NCBI GenBank assembly: GCA_021793595.1
Contig: JAJYSL010000020.1
Span: 1-37,939 of the forward strand
Direction: 5' to 3'
DNA from: Acidobacteriota bacterium
Lineage (GTDB): Bacteria > Acidobacteriota > Terriglobia > Terriglobales > Acidobacteriaceae
DNA length: 37,939 bases
The position numbers were made by a program, and so were the translations under genes. The notes below the pieces were generated by a model. That model did no database searches. It was not told the DNA's origin and was given only the letters and a program-made list of their open reading frames with translations. Each line of letters starts with the position of its first letter. Within the stretch, counting starts at the first letter, position 1. Below are positions 15,178 to 24,546 of the stretch, in pieces.

Positions 15178-16843
15178 CGAAGAACTGCAGCAGATCGCCG
15201 AAGGCGTGCGTTTGGAGCACGAAAAGTACGATTACGAAGTGAACGTGTGCATGGGCGCCGCTTGCCTGGCCCAGCATAGCGACCAGTTCAAGGATGCGCT
15301 AGCGAAGGAAGCAGAGCTTTCTGGAAAACGGTGCCACGTGCGCAGTACGGGCTGTCAGGGACTATGCGCCTCGGGCCCGCTGGCGTTGTTGGAGCCGTCC
15401 AGAACACTGTACGGTCATCTGCACGAGTCGGATGCGAAGGAAGTGATCCAGAGCCTCGGAGATAAGCCGGTCGAACGCCTGCATATCCAGCTGGACGACT
15501 ATTTCAAAGGGCAGCGACATGTGGTGCTGGAGAACTGCGGCCAGATCGATCCCGAGAAGATCGACGAATACATTGGTCGTGGCGGCTATGTGGCGCTACT
15601 CAAGGTGCTGACGGAGATGGATCCGCAGGGCGTCATCGATCAGGTTGCGAAGAGCGGCCTGCGCGGCCGTGGTGGCGGTGGATATCCTACGGGCCTGAAG
15701 TGGGGCACTGTGGCCAAGGCCATTGGCTCGCCGAAATATGTCATCTGCAACGGCGACGAAGGCGATCCGGGAGCATTCATGGATCGGAGCGTCCTGGAAG
15801 GTGATCCGCAGCGCGTCATCGAAGGGATGTCGATCGCCGCCTACGCCGTGGGTGCGAGCAAAGGTTACATTTATGTGCGTGCCGAGTATCCGCTGGCGGT
15901 GAGCCGATTTACGGCATCGCTGCGCGAGGCGCGGCGGCAAGGATTTCTGGGCAGCAACATCTGTGGAACTCCATTCCACTTTGATATTGAGGTTCGGCTC
16001 GGTGCGGGAGCGTTTGTCTGTGGGGAAGAGACGGCGCTGATTGCCTCAATTGAAGGCAAACGCGGCACACCGCGTCCCAGGCCGCCGTATCCTGCCGTCT
16101 CCGGTTTGTGGAACTGCCCCACATTGATTAACAACGTCGAAACATTTGCCAACGTTGCGCCCATCCTTCGCAATGGTGCGGAATGGTTCGCCGGCATGGG
16201 CACGGAGCGCAGCAAGGGGACAAAGGTCTTCGCGCTGACCGGCAAGATCACGAACACCGGCCTGGTTGAGATTCCCATGGGCATGTCGCTGCGCGAAATT
16301 ATTTTCTCGATTGGCGGAGGTGTTCCGGACGGACACAAGTTCAAGGCAGTGCAAACCGGCGGCCCATCGGGTGGATGCCTGCCGGAAGAAAACCTCGACC
16401 TGAACATCAGCTATGACGCACTGATCGGCGCCGGATCCATGATGGGATCGGGCGGCATGATCGTCATGGACGACACCTCCTGCATGGTGAATGTGGCGCG
16501 CTTCTTTGTCGAGTTCTGCATGACGGAGTCCTGTGGCAAGTGTATTCCGTGTCGCGCGGGCACGGCCCAGATGTATGAACTTTTGACCAAGATTTGCAAT
16601 GGCGAAGCCACGCATCAGGATCTGGACCTGCTGATTGACTTGTGCGATGTGGTGAAGAACACCAGCCTCTGCGGATTGGGCCAGACCGCACCGAATCCGG
16701 TGTTGAGCACGCTGCGCTATTTTCGCGACGAATATATAGAGCACATCGACAATCATCGCTGCCCGGCAGGCGTGTGTGCTTGCAGCACAGATGATGCGAA
16801 GTCGCCGAAGCGGACAGCGAAACTGGCAGAGGTAGAACCATGA
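15170..16843 (+). CDS. hoxF: Bidirectional [NiFe]-hydrogenase NAD-binding subunit HoxF
   Basis: This 557-aa NuoF-like flavoprotein oxidises or reduces NAD(H). Residues 20-100 form an extra thioredoxin-like [2Fe-2S] domain with Cys27, Cys32, Cys62 and Cys66. The FMN/NADH fold follows, with [16 protein letters not shown] at 163-178 and [10 protein letters not shown] at 194-203. The C-terminal [4Fe-4S] site is seen in [13 protein letters not shown] (about residue 452-464), with the fourth cysteine in SLCGLGQ. The N-terminal extra domain and length match HoxF rather than plain NuoF. It overlaps hoxE by 8 bp and hoxU by 4 bp. Confidence 0.95.
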   Translation: MTSEELQQIAEGVRLEHEKYDYEVNVCMGAACLAQHSDQFKDALAKEAELSGKRCHVRSTGCQGLCASGPLALLEPSRTLYGHLHESDAKEVIQSLGDKPVERLHIQLDDYFKGQRHVVLENCGQIDPEKIDEYIGRGGYVALLKVLTEMDPQGVIDQVAKSGLRGRGGGGYPTGLKWGTVAKAIGSPKYVICNGDEGDPGAFMDRSVLEGDPQRVIEGMSIAAYAVGASKGYIYVRAEYPLAVSRFTASLREARRQGFLGSNICGTPFHFDIEVRLGAGAFVCGEETALIASIEGKRGTPRPRPPYPAVSGLWNCPTLINNVETFANVAPILRNGAEWFAGMGTERSKGTKVFALTGKITNTGLVEIPMGMSLREIIFSIGGGVPDGHKFKAVQTGGPSGGCLPEENLDLNISYDALIGAGSMMGSGGMIVMDDTSCMVNVARFFVEFCMTESCGKCIPCRAGTAQMYELLTKICNGEATHQDLDLLIDLCDVVKNTSLCGLGQTAPNPVLSTLRYFRDEYIEHIDNHRCPAGVCACSTDDAKSPKRTAKLAEVEP

Positions 16844-17556
16844 GCGCCGCGGTCGATGTCAAAACGCTGATTATCGACGGCGTGGACGTCAGTGCCCGTC
16901 AGGACCAGACAGTGCTCGATGTTGCTCGTGAGAACAACATCTTTATTCCCACGCTCTGCCATCTGGAGGGGCTGACTGAAGTGGGGGCCTGCCGGCTGTG
17001 CCTGGTGGAAATCAAAGGTTCTCCAAAATTGTTTCCCGCCTGCGTGCTGAAAGTGGAAGAAGGCATGGAGGTCACGACCAAATCCGAGCGGCTGCTGCAT
17101 TATCGCCGCACCATTCTGGAATTGTTGTTCGCGGAAAGAAATCACGTGTGCGCGGTCTGCGTGGCCAACGGAAATTGCGAGTTGCAGTCGATCGCTCAGT
17201 CTCAGGGATTGACCCATGTGCGCCTGCCGTATCGCAATCCAAAATTGCCGGTAGATTTGTCGCATGAGCGGTTCGTCGCCGATCACAACCGCTGCATCCT
17301 GTGCACGCGTTGCGTGCGAGTCTGCGCGGAGATTGAGGGCGCGCATGTTTGGGACATAACCGGGCGGGGAATTGATTGCCGAGTCATTACCGATCTGGAC
17401 GACCCTTGGGGCTTCTCTTCGACCTGCACCAAGTGTGGAAAGTGCGTGCAGGTGTGTCCCACAGGCGCGCTGTTCGACAAGAGCAAGGTGGGGGTTCCTC
17501 ATCCCAAGCACCCGGAGTTTTTACCGTACCTGAACCTGATGCGAGAAGGACAATGA
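16840..17556 (+). CDS. hoxU: Bidirectional [NiFe]-hydrogenase diaphorase subunit HoxU
   Basis: This 238-aa iron-sulfur protein, similar to the N-terminal part of NuoG, relays electrons between HoxF and the hydrogenase HoxYH. It has a ferredoxin-type [2Fe-2S] site (Cys40, Cys51, Cys54, Cys68) and a His-Cys3 [4Fe-4S] site (His102, Cys104, Cys107, Cys113). Two further [4Fe-4S] motifs follow (Cys152/155/158/162 and Cys196/199/202/206). All ligands are present. It overlaps both neighbours by 4 bp (ATGA), which points to coupled translation and fixed stoichiometry. Confidence 0.95.
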   Translation: MSAAVDVKTLIIDGVDVSARQDQTVLDVARENNIFIPTLCHLEGLTEVGACRLCLVEIKGSPKLFPACVLKVEEGMEVTTKSERLLHYRRTILELLFAERNHVCAVCVANGNCELQSIAQSQGLTHVRLPYRNPKLPVDLSHERFVADHNRCILCTRCVRVCAEIEGAHVWDITGRGIDCRVITDLDDPWGFSSTCTKCGKCVQVCPTGALFDKSKVGVPHPKHPEFLPYLNLMREGQ

Positions 17557-18086
17557 CCAAACTGAGATTGGCTACGGCATGGCTGGATGGTTGTTCAGGT
17601 TGTCACATGTCTTTTCTGGACATGGACGAGAAGTTGATCGAGCTGAGCAGCGAGTTTGACCTGGTTTACAGCCCTCTGGTCGATACCAAAACCTTTCCGG
17701 AAGAGGTTGATATCACGCTGGTCGAAGGTGCGGTCAGCAGCCTCGACGACATCGAGAAGATTCTTCTGATTCGCGAGCGCACCCGCATCCTGGTGGCGAT
17801 GGGAGACTGCGCTGTCACAGGGAATGTTCCCGCCATGCGGAATGCCTTTAACCCGGATGCGGTGTTGCGTCGCGCGTATTTTGACAACGCGGACGTGCAG
17901 CAACAAACGCCATCCGTTGTTGTTCCTAAGCTGCTCGATAAAGTGCGGCCGGTGCACGAGTTTGTCCACATCGATCTATTCCTGCCCGGATGCCCGCCTT
18001 CGGCGGCCACCTTCCATACCGTGCTGACGGAACTGATGGTGAACAGAATGCCGGATGTGGCGAGCCTGACCCGGTTTGGAGCCTGA
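17553..18086 (+). CDS. hoxY: [NiFe]-hydrogenase small subunit HoxY
   Basis: This 177-aa small subunit carries the single proximal [4Fe-4S] cluster next to the nickel-iron centre. The ligands are Cys14 and Cys17 ([10 protein letters not shown]), Cys86 (GDCAVTGN) and Cys147 (PGCPPS). The short length, with no C-terminal extra clusters and no Tat signal, is typical of cytoplasmic group 3 hydrogenases. The start ATG at 17553 overlaps the hoxU stop; the longer open frame upstream is not used because it runs inside hoxU. The gene is followed 13 bp later by hoxH. Confidence 0.95.
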   Translation: MTKLRLATAWLDGCSGCHMSFLDMDEKLIELSSEFDLVYSPLVDTKTFPEEVDITLVEGAVSSLDDIEKILLIRERTRILVAMGDCAVTGNVPAMRNAFNPDAVLRRAYFDNADVQQQTPSVVVPKLLDKVRPVHEFVHIDLFLPGCPPSAATFHTVLTELMVNRMPDVASLTRFGA

Positions 18087-18099
18087 GAAGAGAATGACG

Positions 18100-19527
18100 A
18101 TGTCGCGAACCATTGTGATCGACCCGGTAACCCGACTGGAAGGCCACGCCAAGATCACGCTGAAGACCAACGGCGCCGGCGGAGTGGAAGAGGCATACTT
18201 TCATGTGACGCAGGTGCGCGGATTCGAAAAGTTCTGTGAGGGGCGTCCCTTCTACGAAATGCCGTCGATCATGGCACGTATCTGCGGCATCTGCCCGGTG
18301 AGCCATCTCATCGCCTCGGCCAAGGCATGCGAAGCGATCCAGGCAGTGGTGATTCCTCCCACGGCGGCAAAGCTGCGCGGGCTTCTGAACCTGGCGCAGA
18401 TGATTCAATCGCATGCGCTCAGCTTTTTCTATCTGTCTTCACCGGACCTCCTGCTAGGTATGGATTCCGACAAGGCGGCGCGCAATATTTTCGGCGTCGT
18501 AAAGTCGATGCCAGAGGTCGGACGCGCAGGTGTGCAACTTCGGCGGTTTGGTCAGCAGATTATCGAAATTCTCGGCAAGAAACGTATTCACCCCGGATGG
18601 GTTGTCCCCGGAGGTGTGACGGAACCGCTGACAATCCCCAGGCGCGACGAGATTCTGGCAACGATCCCGGACGCCTGCGTCAGCATCATGCTGGCCATGG
18701 ATGCATACAAACAGATTGCCGATCGCTTTCAGGAAGAAGCGGCTGTCTTCGCCAACTTCCCCAGTCTGTTTCTCGGTATGGTCACGCCGGACGATGGTCT
18801 GGAATTCACCGACGGTGCCTTGCGGTTAATTGACACCACGGGGGACGTCGTTGTCGATGGAATCGACGCGGCTGGGTTCGATCAGGAATTCGGCGAGGCG
18901 GTGGAGCCTTTCACCTTCATGAAGTTTCCGTATTACCGCAAGATGGGATATCCGGATGGATGCTATCGCGTCGGACCGCTGGCGCGGCTGAATCTGGTCA
19001 GCCATACCGGCACACCGCGAGCGGATGCTGAGTTGCGGGAGTTCAAAGCGTTGGCGGAAGGGCCTGTCCTGAGCTCGTTCCATTACCACTACGCGCGGCT
19101 GATTGAGATTCTGCACGGTATTGAAGCCATCGAACGCATTCTGGCCGAACCTGACATTCTCGATACCCACGTGCGCGCTACGGCCGGCGTCAACTGCCTG
19201 GAAGGCGCGGGTATCGCCGAGGCTCCTCGCGGGACCCTGATGCACCACTACAAGGTGGATGAGAACGGTCAGATGCGGTGGGCCAACCTGGTGATCGCAA
19301 CCGGGCAAAACAATCATGCAATGAATCGCGGTATTTTGCAGGTGGCCCAGCACTATGTCGACGGGAATCGCCTGACCGACGGAATGCTGAATAGGGTAGA
19401 GGCAGTGATTCGCACCTTCGACCCATGTTTAAGTTGTTCCACCCACGCGTATGGCCAAATGCCATTGGTGGTGGAACTAGTGGACCCGGATGGAAACCAT
19501 CTGGATGAGAGGAGACGTAACAGATGA
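18100..19527 (+). CDS. hoxH: [NiFe]-hydrogenase large subunit HoxH
   Basis: This 475-aa catalytic subunit holds the Ni-Fe active site. The four nickel ligands are Cys62 and Cys65 ([10 protein letters not shown]) and Cys443 and Cys446 (DPCLSCSTH). A 26-residue tail follows His449, where the maturation protease is expected to cut. The N-terminal [12 protein letters not shown] is also diagnostic. ATG at 18100 is preferred because GAGAAGAGA (18085-18093) lies at good spacing; ATG at 18094 is possible. With HoxE, F, U and Y it would form a soluble NAD-reducing hydrogenase (group 3d). Its protease gene follows with a 4-bp overlap. Confidence 0.96.
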   Translation: MSRTIVIDPVTRLEGHAKITLKTNGAGGVEEAYFHVTQVRGFEKFCEGRPFYEMPSIMARICGICPVSHLIASAKACEAIQAVVIPPTAAKLRGLLNLAQMIQSHALSFFYLSSPDLLLGMDSDKAARNIFGVVKSMPEVGRAGVQLRRFGQQIIEILGKKRIHPGWVVPGGVTEPLTIPRRDEILATIPDACVSIMLAMDAYKQIADRFQEEAAVFANFPSLFLGMVTPDDGLEFTDGALRLIDTTGDVVVDGIDAAGFDQEFGEAVEPFTFMKFPYYRKMGYPDGCYRVGPLARLNLVSHTGTPRADAELREFKALAEGPVLSSFHYHYARLIEILHGIEAIERILAEPDILDTHVRATAGVNCLEGAGIAEAPRGTLMHHYKVDENGQMRWANLVIATGQNNHAMNRGILQVAQHYVDGNRLTDGMLNRVEAVIRTFDPCLSCSTHAYGQMPLVVELVDPDGNHLDERRRNR

Positions 19528-20042
19528 ATTCCGCTTTGCTTTTGGCGTGCGGCAACCCTCTTCGGGGGGATGATGGCTTCGGCGGCTGGGTGGCATCGAA
19601 GGCGCAGGAACAGTTTGATAATTCTCAACTGGAAGTGATGGCCTCGCGCCAGTTCACGCCAGAGATGGCGGAGCCTATCAGCACCGCTGACACGGTAATC
19701 TTCGTGGATTGCTCGGCGACCGCAGAACCCGGACAGGTATCGGTTCATCCGGTCGAAGCCACAACCAAGCCCGCAAGGATTATGACCCACCACATGAGTC
19801 CTGAAAGCCTGCTCTGGATGTCACGGGAACTATATGGTCGCGTTCCAAGGATTGCGTATCTCGTCACGGTAGGCGGAGAGTCGTTCAAAATGGAGGAGCG
19901 GCTAAGCGATGCGGTTCGCGGCGCTGCGCCTGCGGTGCTTCGGATGGTGGGGGAGATGGTGCAAGCGGCGAAGGTCCAACGCTGGAATCTGCCGGGGTCG
20001 GAGTTTGAGTTTGAGGAAGCCGCCGAATTGACGCTCGTTTGA
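19524..20042 (+). CDS. hoxW: Hydrogenase maturation protease HoxW
   Basis: This 172-aa HyaD/HoxW-type endopeptidase is expected to remove the C-terminal tail of HoxH after nickel insertion. The family motif GNPLRGDDGFG lies at residues 10-20 with the metal-binding Asp. A second acidic ligand (FVDCSA, about residues 60-65) and the histidine segment MTHHMSPE near residue 90 complete the nickel-sensing site. It overlaps hoxH by 4 bp and ends the operon. The general nickel-insertion proteins HypA-F are not in the window and must be encoded elsewhere if the enzyme is active. Confidence 0.92.
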   Translation: MNSALLLACGNPLRGDDGFGGWVASKAQEQFDNSQLEVMASRQFTPEMAEPISTADTVIFVDCSATAEPGQVSVHPVEATTKPARIMTHHMSPESLLWMSRELYGRVPRIAYLVTVGGESFKMEERLSDAVRGAAPAVLRMVGEMVQAAKVQRWNLPGSEFEFEEAAELTLV

Positions 20043-20058
20043 TAGACTGAGCAGGCGG

Positions 20059-20133
20059 GCGGGAGTAGCTCAATGGTAGAGTAGCGGCTTCCCAAGCCGT
20101 TGGTTGCGGGTTCGATCCCCGTCTCCCGCTCCA
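20059..20133 (+). tRNA. tRNA-Gly (anticodon CCC)
   Basis: The acceptor stem GCGGGAG (20059-20065) pairs with CTCCCGC (20123-20129), followed by discriminator T and an encoded CCA (20131-20133). The anticodon loop TTCCCAA at 20089-20095 gives CCC at 20091-20093, which reads GGG. The D arm (AGCTCAATGGTAGAGT) and T arm (GTTCGATCC) are standard. It lies 16 bp after hoxW. Confidence 0.97.
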
Positions 20134-20273
20134 GCAGAACGCCTGCCGCTTCACTCTTACATTTCGATGATCATGCACGTATTTTTCCGTGTTCTGACGC
20201 TTTTGCGACGCAGCGGACCGCTTCTATCACTGGAGAAGGCCGCCACTCTGCGAACCAAGCCGCGGCAGCTCTG

Positions 20274-20855
20274 CTACTTGATCCCCACCGCCATGGAATC
20301 CAACCCCGATAAATGTTCAACACGGGCCTGGCTGAAGCCGGCTTCCTTCAACCAACTGATACAGTCCGCTCCGGTGTAGTCGAAGCCTCCCGGAGTTTCA
20401 ATGAGCATATTCAGGCTCATCAGCAAGCCAAACGGATTTTTCGATCGGTCACCGTCAATCATCGCGTCGCAGACGATCAGAGCGCCTCCGCTGGGGAGAG
20501 CTTCCCAGGCTTTGCGAATCAGAAGCCGCTTTTCCTCCATGCTCCAGTCGTGGAGGATGTGCCCCATCATAATGACCTCCGTCTTGGGCAAAGGATCACG
20601 GAAGAAATTGCCGGCCTGGAATCGCACCCGGGAAGACAGGCCATGGTCTTCGACATACTCCTCGAAGATGGGTGCAACCTCGGCCAGGTCGAATCCAACG
20701 GCAGAAAGATGAGGATTTCTGAGGGCTACCTGAACGATCAAGTCGCCTTGGGCGGCGCCGAGGTCAGCCACGCTTTTGTAATTTGCCCAGGGAAAGCGCG
20801 AAGCGATCAACGACTCGCAGACCGCGTTATTCCACGGATAGCCCTTGCGGCTCAT
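20274..20855 (-). CDS. N-terminally truncated O-methyltransferase (probable pseudogene)
   Basis: The 193 aa match only the C-terminal SAM-binding domain of the large O-methyltransferase family (COMT/hydroxyneurosporene type, usually about 330-350 aa). Visible are the SAM loop [26 protein letters not shown], the post-loop [14 protein letters not shown] and the conserved end [18 protein letters not shown]. The roughly 130-residue N-terminal winged-helix dimerisation domain is missing. Upstream of the homology the sequence becomes the 3' end of the esterase gene, whose stop is at 20879-20881. ATG at 20855 is the most homology-consistent start; an open frame reaches 20942 inside the esterase. The junction suggests a deletion or rearrangement, so this is probably a non-functional remnant. 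Confidence 0.7.
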   Translation of the reverse strand: MSRKGYPWNNAVCESLIASRFPWANYKSVADLGAAQGDLIVQVALRNPHLSAVGFDLAEVAPIFEEYVEDHGLSSRVRFQAGNFFRDPLPKTEVIMMGHILHDWSMEEKRLLIRKAWEALPSGGALIVCDAMIDGDRSKNPFGLLMSLNMLIETPGGFDYTGADCISWLKEAGFSQARVEHLSGLDSMAVGIK

Positions 20856-20878
20856 GCTGCTATCGATTCTCAGCTTCT

Positions 20879-21802
20879 CTATTCGGCACCGGATGCCATC
20901 CAGCCATGCAGGTGCAGCCAGTTCTGCAGCAGGATGGGCCACATGCGCAGCTGCGGATTGTCCTGTGCCAGGCCGGACCCGTGATGGCCCCGTTCGAAGA
21001 TATGAAGTTCGGCGGCAACTCCGCTCCGCAGCAATGCCTCGTAAAACAATACACTGTTCATGACCGGGACCGTCTCGTCATTGGTGGTGCTGAAGAGGAA
21101 CGTCGGTGGAGTTTGCGGCGTGACCTGAGTTTCATTGGAGAGCTCGTTTTCGAGCATCGGATTCGGCTCTTCTCCCAGCAGATGATGCAGGGAACCATTG
21201 TGGGTGATGCCTGGTTCCATGCTGATCACCGGATAAGCGAGCACCATAAAATCCGGACGACTGCTGGCGTGCTCGATCGGATCCATCGCGTCCGGATTGC
21301 CATTGTCGAAATGCGTGCCTGCTGTCGAGGCGAGGTGTCCACCGGCAGAGAATCCCATGATGCCGATTTGGTTGGGATCGATTGAGTCTTCGCTGGCGTG
21401 CGTGCGCACGTAGCGAATGGCGCGCTGTGCATCGAGCAGCGGGATCGGGTAATGGTAGCGCGGGCCGTAGCGATAAGTCAGTACGAAGGCTGCCACGCCA
21501 CGGGCGTTGAGCCAGTGGGCAATCTGAGTGCCTTCATTATCGATCGCGAGCATCGCATAGCCGCCGCCCGGACAGACCACGATGGCTGTGTGCGTGGGAT
21601 TTTGCGCAGGCAGATAGGGCGTGAGTATCGGCTTATCGAGCGCAGTATCCCCGACAGCTCCCGGCGCGCCGTTCGGCCAAAGCAAAATTGGTGCGGGGGC
21701 AGCGGTTGCGGGCGATGGCGTCGACTGTGCCGCCAGCAAAGTCGCGCAGGCTAACAGGCAAGCGAGTGAAGCGTGGAAAATGCGCTGGGGAAGCGGGGTC
21801 AC
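20879..21802 (-). CDS. Secreted alpha/beta-hydrolase esterase (BD-FAE/xylan esterase-like)
   Basis: This 307-aa alpha/beta hydrolase of the acetyl-esterase / 'endo-xylanase B-like' group probably removes acyl groups from hemicellulose. A Sec signal peptide covers about the first 25 residues. The oxyanion motif CPGGGY (77-82), nucleophile Ser152 in GFSAGGH, Asp242 in TTNDETVP and His273/274 in ERGHHGSG form a full catalytic set. The start is GTG at 21802, overlapping the stop of the GH42 gene by GTGA, with GGAGG at 21810-21814. A longer open frame upstream runs inside the GH42 gene and is rejected. Translational coupling to the beta-galactosidase suggests joint action on decorated plant polysaccharides. 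Confidence 0.88.
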   Translation of the reverse strand: MTPLPQRIFHASLACLLACATLLAAQSTPSPATAAPAPILLWPNGAPGAVGDTALDKPILTPYLPAQNPTHTAIVVCPGGGYAMLAIDNEGTQIAHWLNARGVAAFVLTYRYGPRYHYPIPLLDAQRAIRYVRTHASEDSIDPNQIGIMGFSAGGHLASTAGTHFDNGNPDAMDPIEHASSRPDFMVLAYPVISMEPGITHNGSLHHLLGEEPNPMLENELSNETQVTPQTPPTFLFSTTNDETVPVMNSVLFYEALLRSGVAAELHIFERGHHGSGLAQDNPQLRMWPILLQNWLHLHGWMASGAE

Positions 21803-23886
21803 TTGTTTTCCTCCGAGAGTACGACCACTCCATATTGCGGCAATGTCACCGACTGCACCGAGCCACCGTCGAGTACGTTTTGCATTGCAGCGGGCAGATT
21901 CACCGTTTGCGGGTCGGATGCCCAATTGATCAGGACATAAACGGTATGATTTTTACCGTAGCGCGGATCGACTTCGACGCCAGCCGGAGCGCCCGACAGT
22001 GCCGGAGTGACGCCGCTCATTTGCGTCATCCAGTCGGCCAGTTTTGCCATGCCAGCTTCATCCATCCAGGCTCCGACGTAGGTGATGCTGCCTTTGCCGA
22101 CCTTGCGGGTAATAATTGCCGGTTGCCCGTCGAGCCAGCCATTGCTTTTCCCGTAGGTTTCCAGCACCTGCGTATCGGGCGCATTGGTGCTGAGAAGTTC
22201 AGCCCAGAGCTGGCTGGTGTTCGCTCCAAATTTGCCATCGACTGGGACAGGATGAATGAGAGCGTAGTATTGCTCCACGCGTCCGCCAAGCAGTGGAACC
22301 AAGGGTCCTGGCTGCCGGTCCGTCTGCAAACCGTTGTCGACATTTTTCATCCCAGATCGCTGCCCGAGAACAAGATGACCGCCATTCTTCACGTAAGACA
22401 TCAGGTTTTTGGCGGCTGCATCCGTCAGCACATTCAGCCCTGGAGCCACCACCAATTTGTAGCTGTCGAGCGGAACTGTGGGCTGCACAATGTCGACCGA
22501 CTGGGCGATATCTTTCAGGGGCTGGTAGTAGCTGAGAAGTTCCTCGATTGGGTCGTAATTCTTATTGTGGCGCTGCCAGTCAATGGCCCAGAAACTTGGA
22601 TAGGTGTGGAGAATGGCGACCTGCGACTTTGGGGAGGTTCCCTCCAGCACGGAACCGGCTTTCGCAAAATCCCGCCCCAGTTCGGCCACCTCCGGATAGA
22701 GCGGGACTGGCGTTCCGTCGGGTCCAACCAGTGTGCCGTGATATTCCTCCTGACCATTGAGGTCGCTACGCCATTGCCAGTAGCTGACTGCGTCGGCGCC
22801 GTGGCCGATGTTCTCCCATGCCAGCGCGCGGACTTCGCCCTTATTCAGGTCGTTGTTGATGGGTGCCCAGTTCACGTGGCCGGGCTGCGTTTCCATGATC
22901 CAGAAATTCTTTTGTTTGAATCCGCGGGTCAGGTCGTCGGTCGAACCATTCTTGTATTGGTTGACGTGTCCTTCGCCGACGTAATCATCCCAGGAGGCAA
23001 GGTCGAGATCCTTGGCGACGGCATAGTGATCGTAGCCGTTGAACCAGCCCATCATATTGGTGGTGATGAACTGACGCGGTGCGGCATTTTGGCGAATGGC
23101 ATCGAGCTGGTTTTTCTGATAGCTGACCCAGGTTGCGGTCACGAAGCGTTTCCAACTGAGCAGCAGGCCCGGATTGCCAGGTTTGGTCTCGATGGGAATC
23201 TGGTTCCAATTGCTATAGGTCTGACTCCAGTAGGCCGTTGTCCAACGTTCATTCAGATTGTCCAACGTTCCGTAACGCTGTTGCAACCAGTTCTGAAAGT
23301 CGGTGCGGGTTTGCGGGTCGAAGGACTCCTGCGCATATTCGTTGTCAATCTGCCAGCCGATGACGTATGGATTGTGACCGAAGCGCTTGGCCATGCGGGT
23401 CGCAATGTCGCGAGCCAGTTCGCGATACTTTGGATTGTCCCAATTGAATTGCTGGCGGTTGCCATGTTCGGCCTTGCGGCCGTCTTCATCAGTGCGCAGG
23501 GTCTCTGGATATTTTTGCGTCAGCCATGCCGGCGGCGCCGCCGTGGGTGTGCCTAATACGGTATAAATGCCGTGCTGCCCGGCTTCATCGATGGCGCGTT
23601 CCAACCAGCCAAACTGATAGTCGCCCTCGGCGGGTTCCATCTTGCTCCATGCAAACTCGCCGACGCGAACGAAGCGGATGCCGGCCTTCTGCATCAGATC
23701 CAGGTCGGCAGGCCAGCGCGACTCCGGCCATTGCTCGGGATACCAGGCGGTACCCAGCAAAATAGGTGGCGGCCCTGCCTTGGGCGTGTTGGAAGATTGC
23801 GCGATCGCAAGTTTTGGAACAAGGCACCCCACGCAAATCAAAAGCGAGGCAATGGCAGTGGCGAGGTATTTTGAATTTTTTTTCAT
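21799..23886 (-). CDS. GH42 beta-galactosidase, secreted
   Basis: This 695-aa glycoside hydrolase family 42 enzyme has an N-terminal signal peptide ending near AIAQ (residue 30). The TIM-barrel begins with GTAWYPEQWPESRW. The acid/base is Glu183 in GWQIDNEYAQ and the nucleophile is Glu332 in FWIMETQPG. The trimerisation domain follows (DSYKLVVAPGLNVL) and then a small beta domain. ATG at 23886 is chosen because the signal peptide starts there; an open frame 20 codons longer adds no typical sequence. It is expected to release galactose from arabinogalactan- or galactan-type side chains. A CRP-like site lies about 100 bp upstream. Confidence 0.92.
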   Translation of the reverse strand: MKKNSKYLATAIASLLICVGCLVPKLAIAQSSNTPKAGPPPILLGTAWYPEQWPESRWPADLDLMQKAGIRFVRVGEFAWSKMEPAEGDYQFGWLERAIDEAGQHGIYTVLGTPTAAPPAWLTQKYPETLRTDEDGRKAEHGNRQQFNWDNPKYRELARDIATRMAKRFGHNPYVIGWQIDNEYAQESFDPQTRTDFQNWLQQRYGTLDNLNERWTTAYWSQTYSNWNQIPIETKPGNPGLLLSWKRFVTATWVSYQKNQLDAIRQNAAPRQFITTNMMGWFNGYDHYAVAKDLDLASWDDYVGEGHVNQYKNGSTDDLTRGFKQKNFWIMETQPGHVNWAPINNDLNKGEVRALAWENIGHGADAVSYWQWRSDLNGQEEYHGTLVGPDGTPVPLYPEVAELGRDFAKAGSVLEGTSPKSQVAILHTYPSFWAIDWQRHNKNYDPIEELLSYYQPLKDIAQSVDIVQPTVPLDSYKLVVAPGLNVLTDAAAKNLMSYVKNGGHLVLGQRSGMKNVDNGLQTDRQPGPLVPLLGGRVEQYYALIHPVPVDGKFGANTSQLWAELLSTNAPDTQVLETYGKSNGWLDGQPAIITRKVGKGSITYVGAWMDEAGMAKLADWMTQMSGVTPALSGAPAGVEVDPRYGKNHTVYVLINWASDPQTVNLPAAMQNVLDGGSVQSVTLPQYGVVVLSEENK

Positions 23887-23986
23887 GGCAGTCTCAATGA
23901 TTGGATTTCGGGCAACGAAAAGTGTGCTTTGGATCTCGTCGCCCATGATAGACGCATTGCGCGGAAGAAGTCTTCAGGCTCGAGAT

Positions 23987-24002
23987 TGTGACGGCATGCA
24001 CA
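23987..24002. promoter_or_regulatory. CRP-like site between GH42 gene and small membrane protein gene
   Basis: TGTGA (23987-23991), six bases, then GCACA (23998-24002) differ from the CRP consensus at one arm base. The outer TTGTG/CACAA bases are symmetrical. It sits about 100 bp before the GH42 start codon and 137 bp before the divergent gene at 24139, and could serve either. Confidence 0.4.
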
Positions 24003-24138
24003 AACGCTGGTTTCATTGATTCTCATCCGGGAACCGGAAAACAGCAACGAAAATTCGGCATCTTATGAAGCTAGAACGCTGCGGTGCTCGTGGCGCACGA
24101 CAGAAGAAATTTCAGAACCTCAACAGGAGACATTCATC

Positions 24139-24447
24139 ATGGATTTTCGAGTTCGTCCCGGCGAAGTGCAGGAAGATCAAGTGACCGCATTGTTGGAAAG
24201 ATATTCCTCGAAGTGGCCGACCAGCTTGTTTATGGGGGCTGCGATGGCGTCCATCATTGGATCGATGGTGTTGAAGCGTCGGCGGAAACATCTCGACGCA
24301 CTGTTTGTTGGACAATGGGTTGCCCCGTTTTTGATCCTGGGTTTGTACAACAAAGCAGTAAAACAGCATGGGTCGGATACTGGACGGTCGGTCCGTATTG
24401 AGCCAATGGATTCGGCCGAGCGCAAAGAATCGCTGAACGCTTCATAA
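24139..24447 (+). CDS. Small two-helix membrane protein, unknown function
   Basis: This 102-aa protein is not assigned to a family. Hydrophobic segments at about residues 28-45 (SLFMGAAMASIIGSMVL) and 54-72 (ALFVGQWVAPFLILGLY) suggest two membrane helices joined by a basic loop KRRRKH. A charged N-terminal helix and a polar C-terminus lie on the same side. The ATG at 24139 is supported by AGGAGA about 9 nt upstream; the open frame extends further up without a ribosome-binding site. It stands about 100 bp before an acyl-CoA dehydrogenase gene on the same strand. No function is proposed. Confidence 0.7.
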   Translation: MDFRVRPGEVQEDQVTALLERYSSKWPTSLFMGAAMASIIGSMVLKRRRKHLDALFVGQWVAPFLILGLYNKAVKQHGSDTGRSVRIEPMDSAERKESLNAS

Positions 24448-24546
24448 CGTCGAGATCGAAGCGCGTTGTTGCTGTAAGACTGTCGCATTCGACACTTGTC
24501 GCGGCTCGTGATACTCTCGTCTGTTTTCTTGCAAGGAGACAGATGA

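Noticed and set aside
21688..23556. Long open frame of 622 codons on the plus strand
   Set aside because: It is antisense to the GH42 and esterase genes, has no recognisable domain, and the minus-strand proteins have full catalytic motifs and signal peptides.
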